Positions 41,145-49,553 of a stretch of 57,998 bases of DNA are shown here, piece after piece. How positions within the stretch are numbered: position 1 is the first letter of the stretch; each line of letters starts with the position of its first letter. A model generated the notes under the pieces. The model was given only the letters and a program-made list of their open reading frames with translations. It had not been told where the DNA came from and did not search any database. Origin of the DNA: Methanobacteriota archaeon (GTDB taxonomy: Archaea > Thermoplasmatota > Poseidoniia > Poseidoniales > Thalassarchaeaceae); the NCBI GenBank assembly GCA_018650285.1, contig JABIGF010000011.1, forward strand, positions 1-57,998, written 5' to 3'. The translations under genes were made by a program, and so were the position numbers.

Positions 41145-42935
41145 TCACGCGATTTCTGCATCCATGACATCGCCATAGATATCTTCCCAACCTGCAGGAA
41201 CCTCTCCAACAGTCACGACTAGGTCGTCACTTCCACCCGGAAGTGTATCTATTGAGGCATCAGCACCCTCTGGCACATTTCTGAATAATGGGGCATCTCT
41301 CATCTCCCAATTGCTCCTGACAAAAATGCCTTTGAAGCCCTCGCCTTCACCTAGATATACTGGCCTTCGTGTCAAAATATAATCATTGAAAACAATGAAC
41401 AATGCCGCAACAACGCCCCAGAACAAGAAAATAATTCCAGCCCCATGTGGGTCGATTGGATTGAATGCAGAATACCATGGGTCAAACGAACTAATCAAGT
41501 CTCCAAAGTAAGATAGAATTAGTACAGTGAATAGAATTGGGAATGCGAAATACATAATGAAATCCCAAGCTCTTGGTACCCATAAATCGTTATCACCAGT
41601 ATTGATGAAATCATCTCTAAATCCTGACATCCCATGCTTGAAGAATGATGCGATGCCATCATCTACCTTTCCATCTTCAACCATTCCGCGCCATTTGATG
41701 TAACCATATTTCCATATGCTGAAAGCGATGAATAAACCGCTAAACATCAAACCATAACCCCAGATGTGGTCTTGAACTTCAAGGAACTCAGGGAATGCAA
41801 CCCCTTCGGAATCTAATTTAATCCAAACAAATGTACTTGGCAAGCCAAGCAGGAATATTGCTATTGATGTAAAAGCAACCGCTTTGTTACGCTCAATTCC
41901 GTGGTCAACAAAGTTACGAACGCAAAGTTCCACTGTTGAAATCATTGAGGTAAGTGCCGCAAAAGAAAGTCCGAGGAAGAAAGCGGTCATCATCAACCAG
42001 CGACCACCTGCTCCGCCTGGTGCTTGAGCAAACACTTCAGGGAGCGCTAGGAAGGTGATAGCGCTGCTTCCACCTGTGACCACTGCTAATGGGTCGGGTG
42101 ATGCTGCGAAAATTGCAGAAAGAACAGCCAAGCCAGCAATAATTGAGATGCTGTTGTTAGCCAATCCCATTGTTGCAGCGTTGAGTACTGTGTCCTCATC
42201 CTTGCGCATGTATACCGCATATGTGATCGCCATTCCCATTCCTGCAGAACACGACCATGCAGATTGAGAAAGTCCGTTAATCCATGTCTCAGGCTCAGCT
42301 AAAATGTCCCACTGAACACTAAACATGAATGTGGCCCCATCAAGAGAGCCATCTGAGAAATCCATCCACAGTGCTAGAGCAAGGGTGGTAAAGAGCATCA
42401 CGAAAAGCGAACACATCATCCAAATATTAACCGCTTCAATCGCCTTAGCGCCCTTCCAAATTGCCGTGATAGTGATTGCAATAACAATAAATTGGAACAT
42501 TATTACTTGACTCGGGTCATTCAAAAATGCATTCCAAACATCAACTGTTTCAACATTCATCAAACCATTTGATGCTCCAAGTGTGAAATATTTGACACAC
42601 CAACCAGCAACGACAGCGTAGTAAAATCCGATTGCAGTTGAAATCCAAGCAGTCCACAATCCCATCCAAGCAAATTTTCTGCCAACAAATATTCTGAATG
42701 CACCTACAGTTCCTGTTCGCGCCCTCTTACCAATTGCAAACTCTGCAATCACAAGTGGAATTGACCAAATAAATAGGAAGAAGAGCCAAGGAATGAGGAA
42801 AGTTCCTCCACCATTAGCTCCAACCATTCTTGGGAAACGCCAAATATTTCCAGTTCCAATTGCTGCACCAATTGATGCGAAAATTAAGCCAATACGGCTG
42901 CCAAACTCATCACTACTTTTCTGAATTTGAATCAC
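41145..42935 (-). CDS. Sodium-dependent NSS-family transporter
   Basis: Neurotransmitter:sodium symporter (SLC6/LeuT type), importing amino acids or related amines with sodium. It has about 12 membrane segments, a TM1 signature SRIGLIFASIGAAIGTGNIW with the unwound glycine region, then RFPRMVGANGGGTFLIPW and the TM6 segment WSCSAGMGMAITYAVYM. It is about 596 residues. The upstream gene ends with TGA at 42937, and the in-frame GTG one base later (42935) is the likely start; there is no ATG near the GAGGTGA. An upstream ATG at 42974 would overlap the carboxypeptidase by 38 bases. The substrate cannot be told from sequence. Confidence 0.92.
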   Translation of the reverse strand: MIQIQKSSDEFGSRIGLIFASIGAAIGTGNIWRFPRMVGANGGGTFLIPWLFFLFIWSIPLVIAEFAIGKRARTGTVGAFRIFVGRKFAWMGLWTAWISTAIGFYYAVVAGWCVKYFTLGASNGLMNVETVDVWNAFLNDPSQVIMFQFIVIAITITAIWKGAKAIEAVNIWMMCSLFVMLFTTLALALWMDFSDGSLDGATFMFSVQWDILAEPETWINGLSQSAWSCSAGMGMAITYAVYMRKDEDTVLNAATMGLANNSISIIAGLAVLSAIFAASPDPLAVVTGGSSAITFLALPEVFAQAPGGAGGRWLMMTAFFLGLSFAALTSMISTVELCVRNFVDHGIERNKAVAFTSIAIFLLGLPSTFVWIKLDSEGVAFPEFLEVQDHIWGYGLMFSGLFIAFSIWKYGYIKWRGMVEDGKVDDGIASFFKHGMSGFRDDFINTGDNDLWVPRAWDFIMYFAFPILFTVLILSYFGDLISSFDPWYSAFNPIDPHGAGIIFLFWGVVAALFIVFNDYILTRRPVYLGEGEGFKGIFVRSNWEMRDAPLFRNVPEGADASIDTLPGGSDDLVVTVGEVPAGWEDIYGDVMDAEIA

Positions 42936-42936
42936 C

Positions 42937-45075
42937 TCAGTTTTGAGCCTCTTTCTTACCAAGGCTAGGTTCATCTTTGCCGCTAGCCATCATAATTTTC
43001 AGAGATACACCTAAGCCACCCCAAACCGAACCTACGACAACGAAGAAGAGCAAAAATGCTGCAATAACATTGCCAAATGGTGCTCTATATGGGAAAGCAA
43101 TCTCGTAGTATTCTCCTGCTGCAGGGTACTCAAATGGATAAGTTCCCGACTGAGTGCCTAGCATACCTTTGTAATGCAATTCTCCAGACATATCATCTGG
43201 CACATCAATGTATGAAACAATGAGCGTACCGTTGGCACCATTATTGAGAATACATGTTTCTCCAGATTCATCTTCAAATCCTGAATCCTGCCATTCATGT
43301 TCAATCCACTCTTTAGGGCCAAAGTCAGATTGAATACGCGTCGGTGTAACAATTCGCCATCTAACATGGCTAGAATTGACATCGTTTGACCACGGGAATA
43401 CTTCGTGAACACACATGTTAACTGAAATCGGACCTGTTTCTGGAATGGTTAGATTTGTTGGCGATGTTATCCATTGCGCCCGCTGAGCATTCTCAATTCC
43501 AATTTGAGCACGCTCAACCGGATTATCGGCAATTTTTACCATGTAAAAAGCGACGCCAAGATTCCTAACCGCAATGTGCTTTACCTCATCTGGAGATTGA
43601 TGGAATGCTGTTCCGATTTCAATAGTATAACAGAAGGAACCATGAACTCCATAATGCCAATCGCAGAAATCGCCAGTAGTTGGGTAAAGGTCACTAGATT
43701 GCATGTTTTCATACTGAGTCATCTCGGCCATCATCGCCCCATGATAGATTAATTCGGCCTCTTCTGGTGCGTGACAATTAGTACAATGGCCCCACGGATA
43801 GAGAACCAATTCTGAGAAGGAGTGCCATGTGAGTGTTGCCTTGAATTCAGACGCGCCATCACCGTTATCGTCATTCATCTCAGTAAGATCTTGAATGAAG
43901 AGAGTTTCAGGTTCAGAGTTTCCACCCATCCAATCCTCATCAATTTGACCATCAGCATCATCGTCCTTACCATCAACATGGTCTTCGTTTAGTTTGCCGT
44001 CACCATCCTCATCATTCGTGTTGACTGGCCCATTATAGACATCGTTATTTGGTCCACTAGCATAACAGAAACCAGGGAATAGTGGACCTGTTGCACCAAG
44101 AGGTGCACCCCATTCAAACTGATAATTACGATTCAAATCAACACCATCACAACCTTCATCAATCGATTCATCGGGGTCAGGCAACGGTGTGATACCAGTA
44201 AGTGTGTTATCTCGCAGGTTCTTTCTCCATCCACTTGTTCTGCAATTTTCCCAAGCTGTTTCGCCACAGTATTCCTCACGGTCATATCTGTTACCGTCAA
44301 CATTTAGCATTGGGATTAGATAGATTTCTCGAGTATCGATAAGAGTAGTGATTTCGCCCTCATCAAAATCTTCGTCAACTCCTAAATCACCAGGGCCACA
44401 AAGAATGCCATCTCCGTTGAAATCCTGATTTGAGGAATTAAGCCTTAGGCAATCTCCATCATCATCTAGAATACCATCTCCGTCTGCATCCCCCCAAGGG
44501 TCTTCATCGTATAGGCCGTCACCGTCGTTGTCAATTCCATCCATGCCGTAATAATACGCCACTGTTTCAAGGAAAAGCATTGGAACTTCATAAGACATCC
44601 ATTCTCTTGCATGATGATTTCCAACAAGCATGATGTCAGGCCGGTCAGGATAATTACCAGAATCGCCGACGAATTCATTGTATTCGCCGCCATGGACTCC
44701 TTCCTCGCCACCAGTAATTTTCATCCATGGGCTTGCATGACCATAGTACCAGCCTTCGTAGTTATCAATGTCCATTTCAACACCTCTATCATTGGTGCCA
44801 CCTGGCATTCCTTCATGGAATTCCATGATATCTGAATTCTGTTCTGCAAGATCTTGCATCCTCGCTTTCATTGTGAAATAATCGTGGTATTGGTTGAATT
44901 GAATGCGGTCATTGCCATACCAAGGAAATACCTGATGAATATATTCTATTGACCACAAATCCTCTGGAGATTCGCCAGTTGGCTCCTCCTCTTGGGCCGC
45001 AATACCAAGACTCCCAGTTAACATCAAAGAATTGAGTAAAAGCAGCGTTATGAGTATCGCTTTTGCGTTGCGCAT
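42937..45075 (-). CDS. Exported M14 zinc carboxypeptidase with calcium-binding insert
   Basis: Secreted metallocarboxypeptidase, about 712 residues from the chosen ATG at 45075 (MRNAKAILITLLLLNSLML, a signal peptide). Zinc ligands are visible in LVGNHHAREWMSYEVP (HxxE) and TLTWHSFSELVLYPWGH; the catalytic glutamate is in FCYTIEIGTAF. Acidic repeats (DNDGDGLYDEDPWGDADGDG and later DEDGDGKLNEDHVDGKDDDA) look like thrombospondin-type-3 or dockerin calcium loops inserted in the catalytic domain. A C-terminal beta domain and membrane helix (VIAAFLLFFVVVGSVWG) anchor it to the surface. A palindrome lies five bases before the ATG. It is followed directly by the amino-acid-type transporter, suggesting linked peptide digestion and uptake. 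Confidence 0.9.
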   Translation of the reverse strand: MRNAKAILITLLLLNSLMLTGSLGIAAQEEEPTGESPEDLWSIEYIHQVFPWYGNDRIQFNQYHDYFTMKARMQDLAEQNSDIMEFHEGMPGGTNDRGVEMDIDNYEGWYYGHASPWMKITGGEEGVHGGEYNEFVGDSGNYPDRPDIMLVGNHHAREWMSYEVPMLFLETVAYYYGMDGIDNDGDGLYDEDPWGDADGDGILDDDGDCLRLNSSNQDFNGDGILCGPGDLGVDEDFDEGEITTLIDTREIYLIPMLNVDGNRYDREEYCGETAWENCRTSGWRKNLRDNTLTGITPLPDPDESIDEGCDGVDLNRNYQFEWGAPLGATGPLFPGFCYASGPNNDVYNGPVNTNDEDGDGKLNEDHVDGKDDDADGQIDEDWMGGNSEPETLFIQDLTEMNDDNGDGASEFKATLTWHSFSELVLYPWGHCTNCHAPEEAELIYHGAMMAEMTQYENMQSSDLYPTTGDFCDWHYGVHGSFCYTIEIGTAFHQSPDEVKHIAVRNLGVAFYMVKIADNPVERAQIGIENAQRAQWITSPTNLTIPETGPISVNMCVHEVFPWSNDVNSSHVRWRIVTPTRIQSDFGPKEWIEHEWQDSGFEDESGETCILNNGANGTLIVSYIDVPDDMSGELHYKGMLGTQSGTYPFEYPAAGEYYEIAFPYRAPFGNVIAAFLLFFVVVGSVWGGLGVSLKIMMASGKDEPSLGKKEAQN

Positions 45076-45080
45076 CCTAA

Positions 45081-45093
45081 ACACCAAAGGTGT
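45081..45093. promoter_or_regulatory. Palindrome before the carboxypeptidase start
   Basis: Perfect inverted repeat ACACC - AAA - GGTGT, five bases upstream of the ATG at 45075. Confidence 0.45.
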
Positions 45094-45228
45094 CCAACCT
45101 GCTTTCACTCTTGAATCAACCGCCACTATGAAACAATGATTCATGCGCTTTCAAGATGACTTTGATAAACAAATGCAAAGAAAAAAAGCATCGTTGACTT
45201 TTCAAATGATGGACGACCGGCCCATTCT

Positions 45229-46335
45229 ATGGATGCCTTCATCCAATTAGTGCCCGGCTGGGATAATCTTGTATTTGGAGTTCAACTTGGGGTTTTTGTT
45301 GCATTATTGGGAATATTTGTAATTGGAATGATTGCACGTCAAGTGACAATGTACATTTTACCCAAACTATTGTCTCACTGGACCCATGAAATAGAAAGCA
45401 TAAATGAATTTGAATTGGGCTCTCGATATTCGTTTGGAGCATCTGCTGCAGGATTAGTTTGGTGGAAATTAATTGAATATTTTGCCACTGAATCAGCAGA
45501 CCCTAGTTCTCTTATTACCTTCCCTTCAACCTATGGATACTGGCTAGGTGCTTTTAGTGAAGTCACCTTCATGGTTGGTGCTTTACTTGGCCTAATGCGC
45601 TTAGTTGAATTAATTGAATTGATTGTCGTTTGGTGGGACGATGATGGTGTCCTAGACGGCACCGAAAAAACTCTTATTTCTGCTGTAGAAAGCATATTGC
45701 GTTTTGTCATTCTAATGTTAGGTATTCTCACAATTGCAAATGCGTTTAACTTTGATTTGACCACACTGTTAGCTGGACTTGGTGTTGGTGGATTGGCTAT
45801 TGCTTTTGCAGCAAAAGATACCATTGGAAATCTGTTTGGTGCTGTCACATTATTGCTTGACCGCCCATTCAAAATGGGAGACTGGATTAAAGTTGGAAAT
45901 TTTGAAGGCGAGGTTATTGAAGTTGGAATTCGAACCACCCTCATTCGTTCTAGCGCTGACACAGTAGTTACTCTGCCAAACGCATCTCTTGTCAACAAGA
46001 ACATTGAGAACTTCGGCAAGCGAAGGTGGCGCAGATACCAACCTGTACTCTATCTTGACCTTGCTAGCAACTCGGAAAATGTAGAATCATTTTGTCGTAA
46101 TATCGAAGAGTTGATTGGTAAGAATCCCAAAACCCAGAAAGAAGAAGATTCCTATGCACACGTATCTGCAATTTCCAAAGATTCAATTGAAATTGCCGTC
46201 AACCTATACTGGAATGTAAGCGGTGGCATTGAAGAGAAAGAAGAAAGAGAGAAAATTCTCCTCAATATCATCGGCTTAGCAGAAGAACTCAAACTAACCT
46301 TCTTTGAACCACGAATCCGCCGCACTGGAGAGTGA
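45229..46335 (+). CDS. mscS: MscS-family mechanosensitive channel
   Basis: Small-conductance mechanosensitive channel that vents solutes on osmotic downshock. The 368-residue protein has about four N-terminal membrane helices, the pore helix LLAGLGVGGLAIAFAAKDTI (Gly/Ala-packed TM3), then NLFGAVTLLLDRPFKMGDWI and VTLPNASLVNKNIENFG in the beta domain. These are all hallmark MscS sequences. The C-terminal alpha/beta domain follows. It starts at an ATG, divergently from the carboxypeptidase, and lies five bases before the gpmA start. Confidence 0.95.
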   Translation: MDAFIQLVPGWDNLVFGVQLGVFVALLGIFVIGMIARQVTMYILPKLLSHWTHEIESINEFELGSRYSFGASAAGLVWWKLIEYFATESADPSSLITFPSTYGYWLGAFSEVTFMVGALLGLMRLVELIELIVVWWDDDGVLDGTEKTLISAVESILRFVILMLGILTIANAFNFDLTTLLAGLGVGGLAIAFAAKDTIGNLFGAVTLLLDRPFKMGDWIKVGNFEGEVIEVGIRTTLIRSSADTVVTLPNASLVNKNIENFGKRRWRRYQPVLYLDLASNSENVESFCRNIEELIGKNPKTQKEEDSYAHVSAISKDSIEIAVNLYWNVSGGIEEKEEREKILLNIIGLAEELKLTFFEPRIRRTGE

Positions 46336-46339
46336 ACTT

Positions 46340-46936
46340 TTGGCGAAAATGGTTCTGCTCCGACATGGTCAATCAGTCTGGAATGCGGCTAACAAATTCA
46401 CCGGATGGACAGATGTGGACCTATCACCAAAAGGTGAAGAAGAAGCAGAAAGCGCTGGAAAAGAACTCGCTGACATCAAATTTGACATCGTTTACACTAG
46501 CGATCTAAAGCGGGCTCAACGGACTGCAACAATCGCTATGAGTCACAACCACGCCTCAAATAACCCAACAACAATCTGTGATTGGCGCCTCAACGAGCGA
46601 CATTATGGAGATTTACAAGGTCTTGACAAGGATGAAACTAGAGCCAAATTTGGAGCGGACCAAGTGCATATTTGGAGAAGGTCGTATGATATCCCGCCAC
46701 CTGGTGGAGAGAGTCTTGAAACCTGTGCAGAGCGAACTATTCCAGCATTAGAAGAGTTGATTATCCCCGACCTTGAAGCGGGAAAAACCATCTTAGTTGC
46801 AGCTCACGGAAACTCTCTACGCTCAATTGTAATGCATATTGAAGGCCTATCTAGAGAAGAAGTCCTTTCATTAGAAATTGCCACGGGAGTTCCACGTTCA
46901 TACGAATATGAAAATGGAACTTTTACTCGTAATTGA
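46340..46936 (+). CDS. gpmA: Phosphoglycerate mutase (2,3-BPG-dependent type)
   Basis: Glycolytic/gluconeogenic enzyme interconverting 3- and 2-phosphoglycerate. The 198 residues contain VLLRHGQSVWNAANKFTGWT (catalytic His in RHG), LSPKGEEEAE, SDLKRAQRTA, LNERHYGDLQGLDKDE and VAAHGNSLRSIVMHIEGLS. The start is placed at a TTG (46340), seven bases after GGAGAG; ATG 46349 is only three codons further on. A longer frame from 46304 would overlap mscS. It is slightly shorter than bacterial GpmA (about 230-250), lacking part of the C-terminal tail. It ends one base before the convergent unknown gene. Confidence 0.93.
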   Translation: MAKMVLLRHGQSVWNAANKFTGWTDVDLSPKGEEEAESAGKELADIKFDIVYTSDLKRAQRTATIAMSHNHASNNPTTICDWRLNERHYGDLQGLDKDETRAKFGADQVHIWRRSYDIPPPGGESLETCAERTIPALEELIIPDLEAGKTILVAAHGNSLRSIVMHIEGLSREEVLSLEIATGVPRSYEYENGTFTRN

Positions 46937-47467
46937 TTACAAGTATACTTGAGTTCCGTCAGCAATTCGGAACTCAAAAGTAAATTCGTTTGGATGTGTG
47001 ATGTCATACATCTCTCGTATTGAATTAAACAAATTACTTCGAGTAGCTTCTCGCAAAGAAGCGATTGTAAATCCTAATATTATGAAATGACGAGTTATTC
47101 TACCGCATGAACGAAGGTGACGACGCAATACTACCCCTAAAGATTCTGAAGTCAAATCAACATGAATTGCACAAACAGGATGGCAAGAACCGCCAGGAAT
47201 ACCAGGATAGCAATTCATCCCCCCTCCATTTAGACCGCCTCTTTCAAAGAAACCTGCTGCAACCTCGGGGTCATCCAATACACTAGGATCGGGAGCCCAT
47301 GCGTCTACTAATTCGCCACATTCTTGGCAAACAACATTATCATGAATAATGTGAAAAGGTGGCTTAAATCCACCCCTACATTCGGGGCCGGGAACTAATA
47401 AATTCGGATGATTTATTACACCGGCATCAACCATTAATCTATGAGGAAAAGGAATCCAAATTGTCAT
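46937..47467 (-). CDS. Unknown 176-residue protein with cysteine cluster
   Basis: A leaderless gene: a minus-strand TATA (TTTTAAATA) is centred 27 bases before the ATG. The protein has a CxxC pair (VVCQECGELVDAW) with further cysteines in PECRGGF, GGMNCYPGIPGG and SCHPVCAIHVD, plus many Gly and Pro in the first 100 residues. It therefore probably binds zinc. The last 70 residues are more regular (SLGVVLRRHLRSCGRITRHF). There is no membrane segment. It converges on gpmA, with stops adjacent. I do not recognise the family. Confidence 0.7.
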   Translation of the reverse strand: MTIWIPFPHRLMVDAGVINHPNLLVPGPECRGGFKPPFHIIHDNVVCQECGELVDAWAPDPSVLDDPEVAAGFFERGGLNGGGMNCYPGIPGGSCHPVCAIHVDLTSESLGVVLRRHLRSCGRITRHFIILGFTIASLREATRSNLFNSIREMYDITHPNEFTFEFRIADGTQVYL

Positions 47468-47489
47468 GTGGTTGAAGAAAATACGACCC

Positions 47490-47498
47490 TATTTAAAA
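47490..47498 (-). promoter_or_regulatory. TATA box for the cysteine-cluster protein
   Basis: Minus-strand TTTTAAATA centred about 27 bases before the ATG at 47467. It indicates transcription from the start codon. Confidence 0.55.
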
Positions 47499-47521
47499 GA
47501 TGTATTTTGCATCATCTAAAA

Positions 47522-48811
47522 TCAGTAAGGTGGAGGGGCGCGACGACGATATAGCCAGCGGAAACCTATGGTTGCTAATCCAAGCACAACGGTCAACACC
47601 AATCTATCAGAGAGAGATGCTACCCACTGCTCGCTAAGTGGGGCAAATAATGCACAGACTCCACTAACTAAAGATAATGCGGCAAGCGTCCTTGAGCGAT
47701 ACATTTCTGCTTGTATTCTGCTAACATGACCAAGCCACCATTTTGTGCGCTCCTCAACTGGTTTATCCCACGCTTGAGCAATTGCAGATTCCTCGAGAAC
47801 CTGCTCATATTCCCATATAGCAACACCACCTTTGTGGCCATCAAGAGCGCGTGAAGAAGTAGCAGTTGTGGGCGCAGAAGAAAACCAACCATCAAAGATG
47901 GCTTTTCTGAGTGTTAATTCATCCCCACTACTCACCCCAAGTTCGTCACACAATGAGGCTAATGAACGATAGGCTGCGGCCAAATCACGAATTGCTGGAT
48001 AATCTAGTGATTTTGGCAACATTGCGTTAGGAATACCATCGTGACAACATGAAATAATTGCATCATTATCACCATCAAGAAAGACTGCTTGCAATCCAAA
48101 ATTACGATGAGTAATAGTTGCAAAAGTGTCGGATGAATGCGGCGCTCTCCAAAGCGTATTTGACAAGACTCTTTCCTCCAAAATCTTGAGTCGGTTATTC
48201 CACTTTCTCTCATCATTTGGAAGTGATTTTTCAGCCAATGCATCGACATGAAAACGGCCTAATGTTTGACCTACAGAATTGCATATTTTTCGCCCTTCAT
48301 CATAATCTCCATTACCAATTGAGGTACGTAATAGTTCGTCAGCACATTGGCCATCGTCTTGTCTAAAAAACAACAACAAATCCCGTTTTCCGACTTGTAA
48401 TCCACCAAATGCGGAATTTAGATGGTCTGAATTTAGTTCACTTAATTTTCTCCCATACCCCTTTTCATCAAATGGGAGCAGCCGAATGGTGACTTTGCGG
48501 CCACTCTTTTCTGTCAACAAAAAGGTCGGACCGCTGGATGATGAAATTGACTCAATTTTTCCTCCATCAATTTTGGGCGGTTCACCCCATCGCTTGCCGC
48601 CGCCACCAATAGGAATTACACGCTTCCACCAATCGATTGATTCAACATCGCCAGCAGGAAAAAACATCATCACGCTATCATAGCGAGTATGCAAGCGCCA
48701 CGACTCAAATCCTTCTGGAACTTGAGCTGCCGCTGGCTCAACAGATTGGGCAATGCCTGAAGGAAACCACGCTTCATCGCGTAGATTCTCAAGACTTACT
48801 TGACTGCCCAT
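47522..48811 (-). CDS. Kinase-like (APH-fold?) protein with C-terminal membrane hairpin
   Basis: A 429-residue protein from the ATG at 48811 (MGSQVSLENL), preceded by GGGGAAGCGGCC; a GTG eight codons upstream is the alternative. The middle resembles a degenerate aminoglycoside-phosphotransferase or protein-kinase fold: RKVTIRLLPFDEKGYGRKLS, a helix before LGRFHVDALAEKS, THRNFGLQAVFLDGDNDAII (like the catalytic HxDxxxxNxxxD loop, but with N in place of D) and LDYPAIRDLAAAYRSL. Two helices at the C-terminus (LAALSLVSGVCALFAPL and LVLTVVLGLATIGFRWLY) anchor it. If it is kinase-like, the key aspartate is missing, so it may be a pseudokinase. Low certainty. Confidence 0.55.
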   Translation of the reverse strand: MGSQVSLENLRDEAWFPSGIAQSVEPAAAQVPEGFESWRLHTRYDSVMMFFPAGDVESIDWWKRVIPIGGGGKRWGEPPKIDGGKIESISSSSGPTFLLTEKSGRKVTIRLLPFDEKGYGRKLSELNSDHLNSAFGGLQVGKRDLLLFFRQDDGQCADELLRTSIGNGDYDEGRKICNSVGQTLGRFHVDALAEKSLPNDERKWNNRLKILEERVLSNTLWRAPHSSDTFATITHRNFGLQAVFLDGDNDAIISCCHDGIPNAMLPKSLDYPAIRDLAAAYRSLASLCDELGVSSGDELTLRKAIFDGWFSSAPTTATSSRALDGHKGGVAIWEYEQVLEESAIAQAWDKPVEERTKWWLGHVSRIQAEMYRSRTLAALSLVSGVCALFAPLSEQWVASLSDRLVLTVVLGLATIGFRWLYRRRAPPPY

Positions 48812-48916
48812 GGCCGCTTCCCCTGCTTTGCGCACGGAGCCTTCCTCTTTGCTTCTGTTGCTCCACCTCTCCTAACAAGCGAAGCATTGACAGTGAAGGC
48901 AAGACCCCCCCGAGGT

Positions 48917-49462
48917 GTGACACAAGAGGAGAAACCCCTGCCTCTGGCCGTCGATATGGATGGCACGCTCATCCTCACAGACATGAGTTGGGTGACCATA
49001 AAACGGGTATTATTCCTTAGACCGTGGTTGGTTCCATGGATGCTTTTCAAAGAATTTACTGGACGAAGAACTCACTGGAAAATGAAATTAGCAAGCAAAT
49101 TGCGCTTTGACCCTGCTAAATTGGTCTATCACGAAGAATTCCTCGCTTGGCTGACTGCTGAAAGAGAGAAACGGGATGAAATCATCTTGTGTACCGCTTC
49201 AACTCGCTCGGTTGCAGTCATTGTTGCAGAACATGTTGGACTGTTTGATGATGTGATGGCTTCTGATGCTGGCGCTAACCTAGCGGCTGGAAACAAAGCC
49301 GCTGCTTTAGTTGAGAGATACGGAATGCGCGGCTTTGGCTATGCTGGAAATTCTAGGTCAGACCTAGATGTCTGGCCGGATGCTGGTGAAATCATTGTTG
49401 TCAATGCGCCGGCATCAGTCAGAAAAAAGATTGAGAGCAAAGCCGACCTGATCTTTGATTGA
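48917..49462 (+). CDS. HAD-family phosphatase (UbiA-linked type)
   Basis: A 181-residue HAD hydrolase. It has motif I AVDMDGTLILTDMSW (both catalytic Asp), motif II ILCTASTRS, and motif III/IV FGYAGNSRSDLDVWPDA. The region after motif I (VLFLRPWLVPWMLFKEF) and the segment KLVYHEEFLAWLTAEREKR match the HAD domain often fused to UbiA prenyltransferases; here it is free-standing. The GTG at 48917 is the probable start because it gives VTQEEKPLPLAVDMDG. The frame is open further upstream, but that part overlaps the divergent kinase-like gene. Confidence 0.82.
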   Translation: MTQEEKPLPLAVDMDGTLILTDMSWVTIKRVLFLRPWLVPWMLFKEFTGRRTHWKMKLASKLRFDPAKLVYHEEFLAWLTAEREKRDEIILCTASTRSVAVIVAEHVGLFDDVMASDAGANLAAGNKAAALVERYGMRGFGYAGNSRSDLDVWPDAGEIIVVNAPASVRKKIESKADLIFD

Positions 49463-49512
49463 ATAAAGAGGCAACTGCAAGCCTGAGCACCCCGTACCCT
49501 CTAGTTCAAGCC

Positions 49513-49527
49513 ATATAAAATATAGGG
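49513..49527 (+). promoter_or_regulatory. Orphan strong TATA-like element at the island edge
   Basis: CATATAAAATATAGGG-type sequence in the gap between the HAD gene (ends 49462) and the SAP gene (ends 49554). In the plus direction it would drive transcription antisense into the SAP and ATPase genes; no plus-strand gene follows. It may instead be chance AT-richness. Confidence 0.3.
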
Positions 49528-49553
49528 ATAATGCAACTCCAAATAAGCCTCAC

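Noticed and set aside
49513-49527. Attachment site for the island
   Set aside because: No matching direct repeat was seen near the recombinase within this window, so an att call is not supported.
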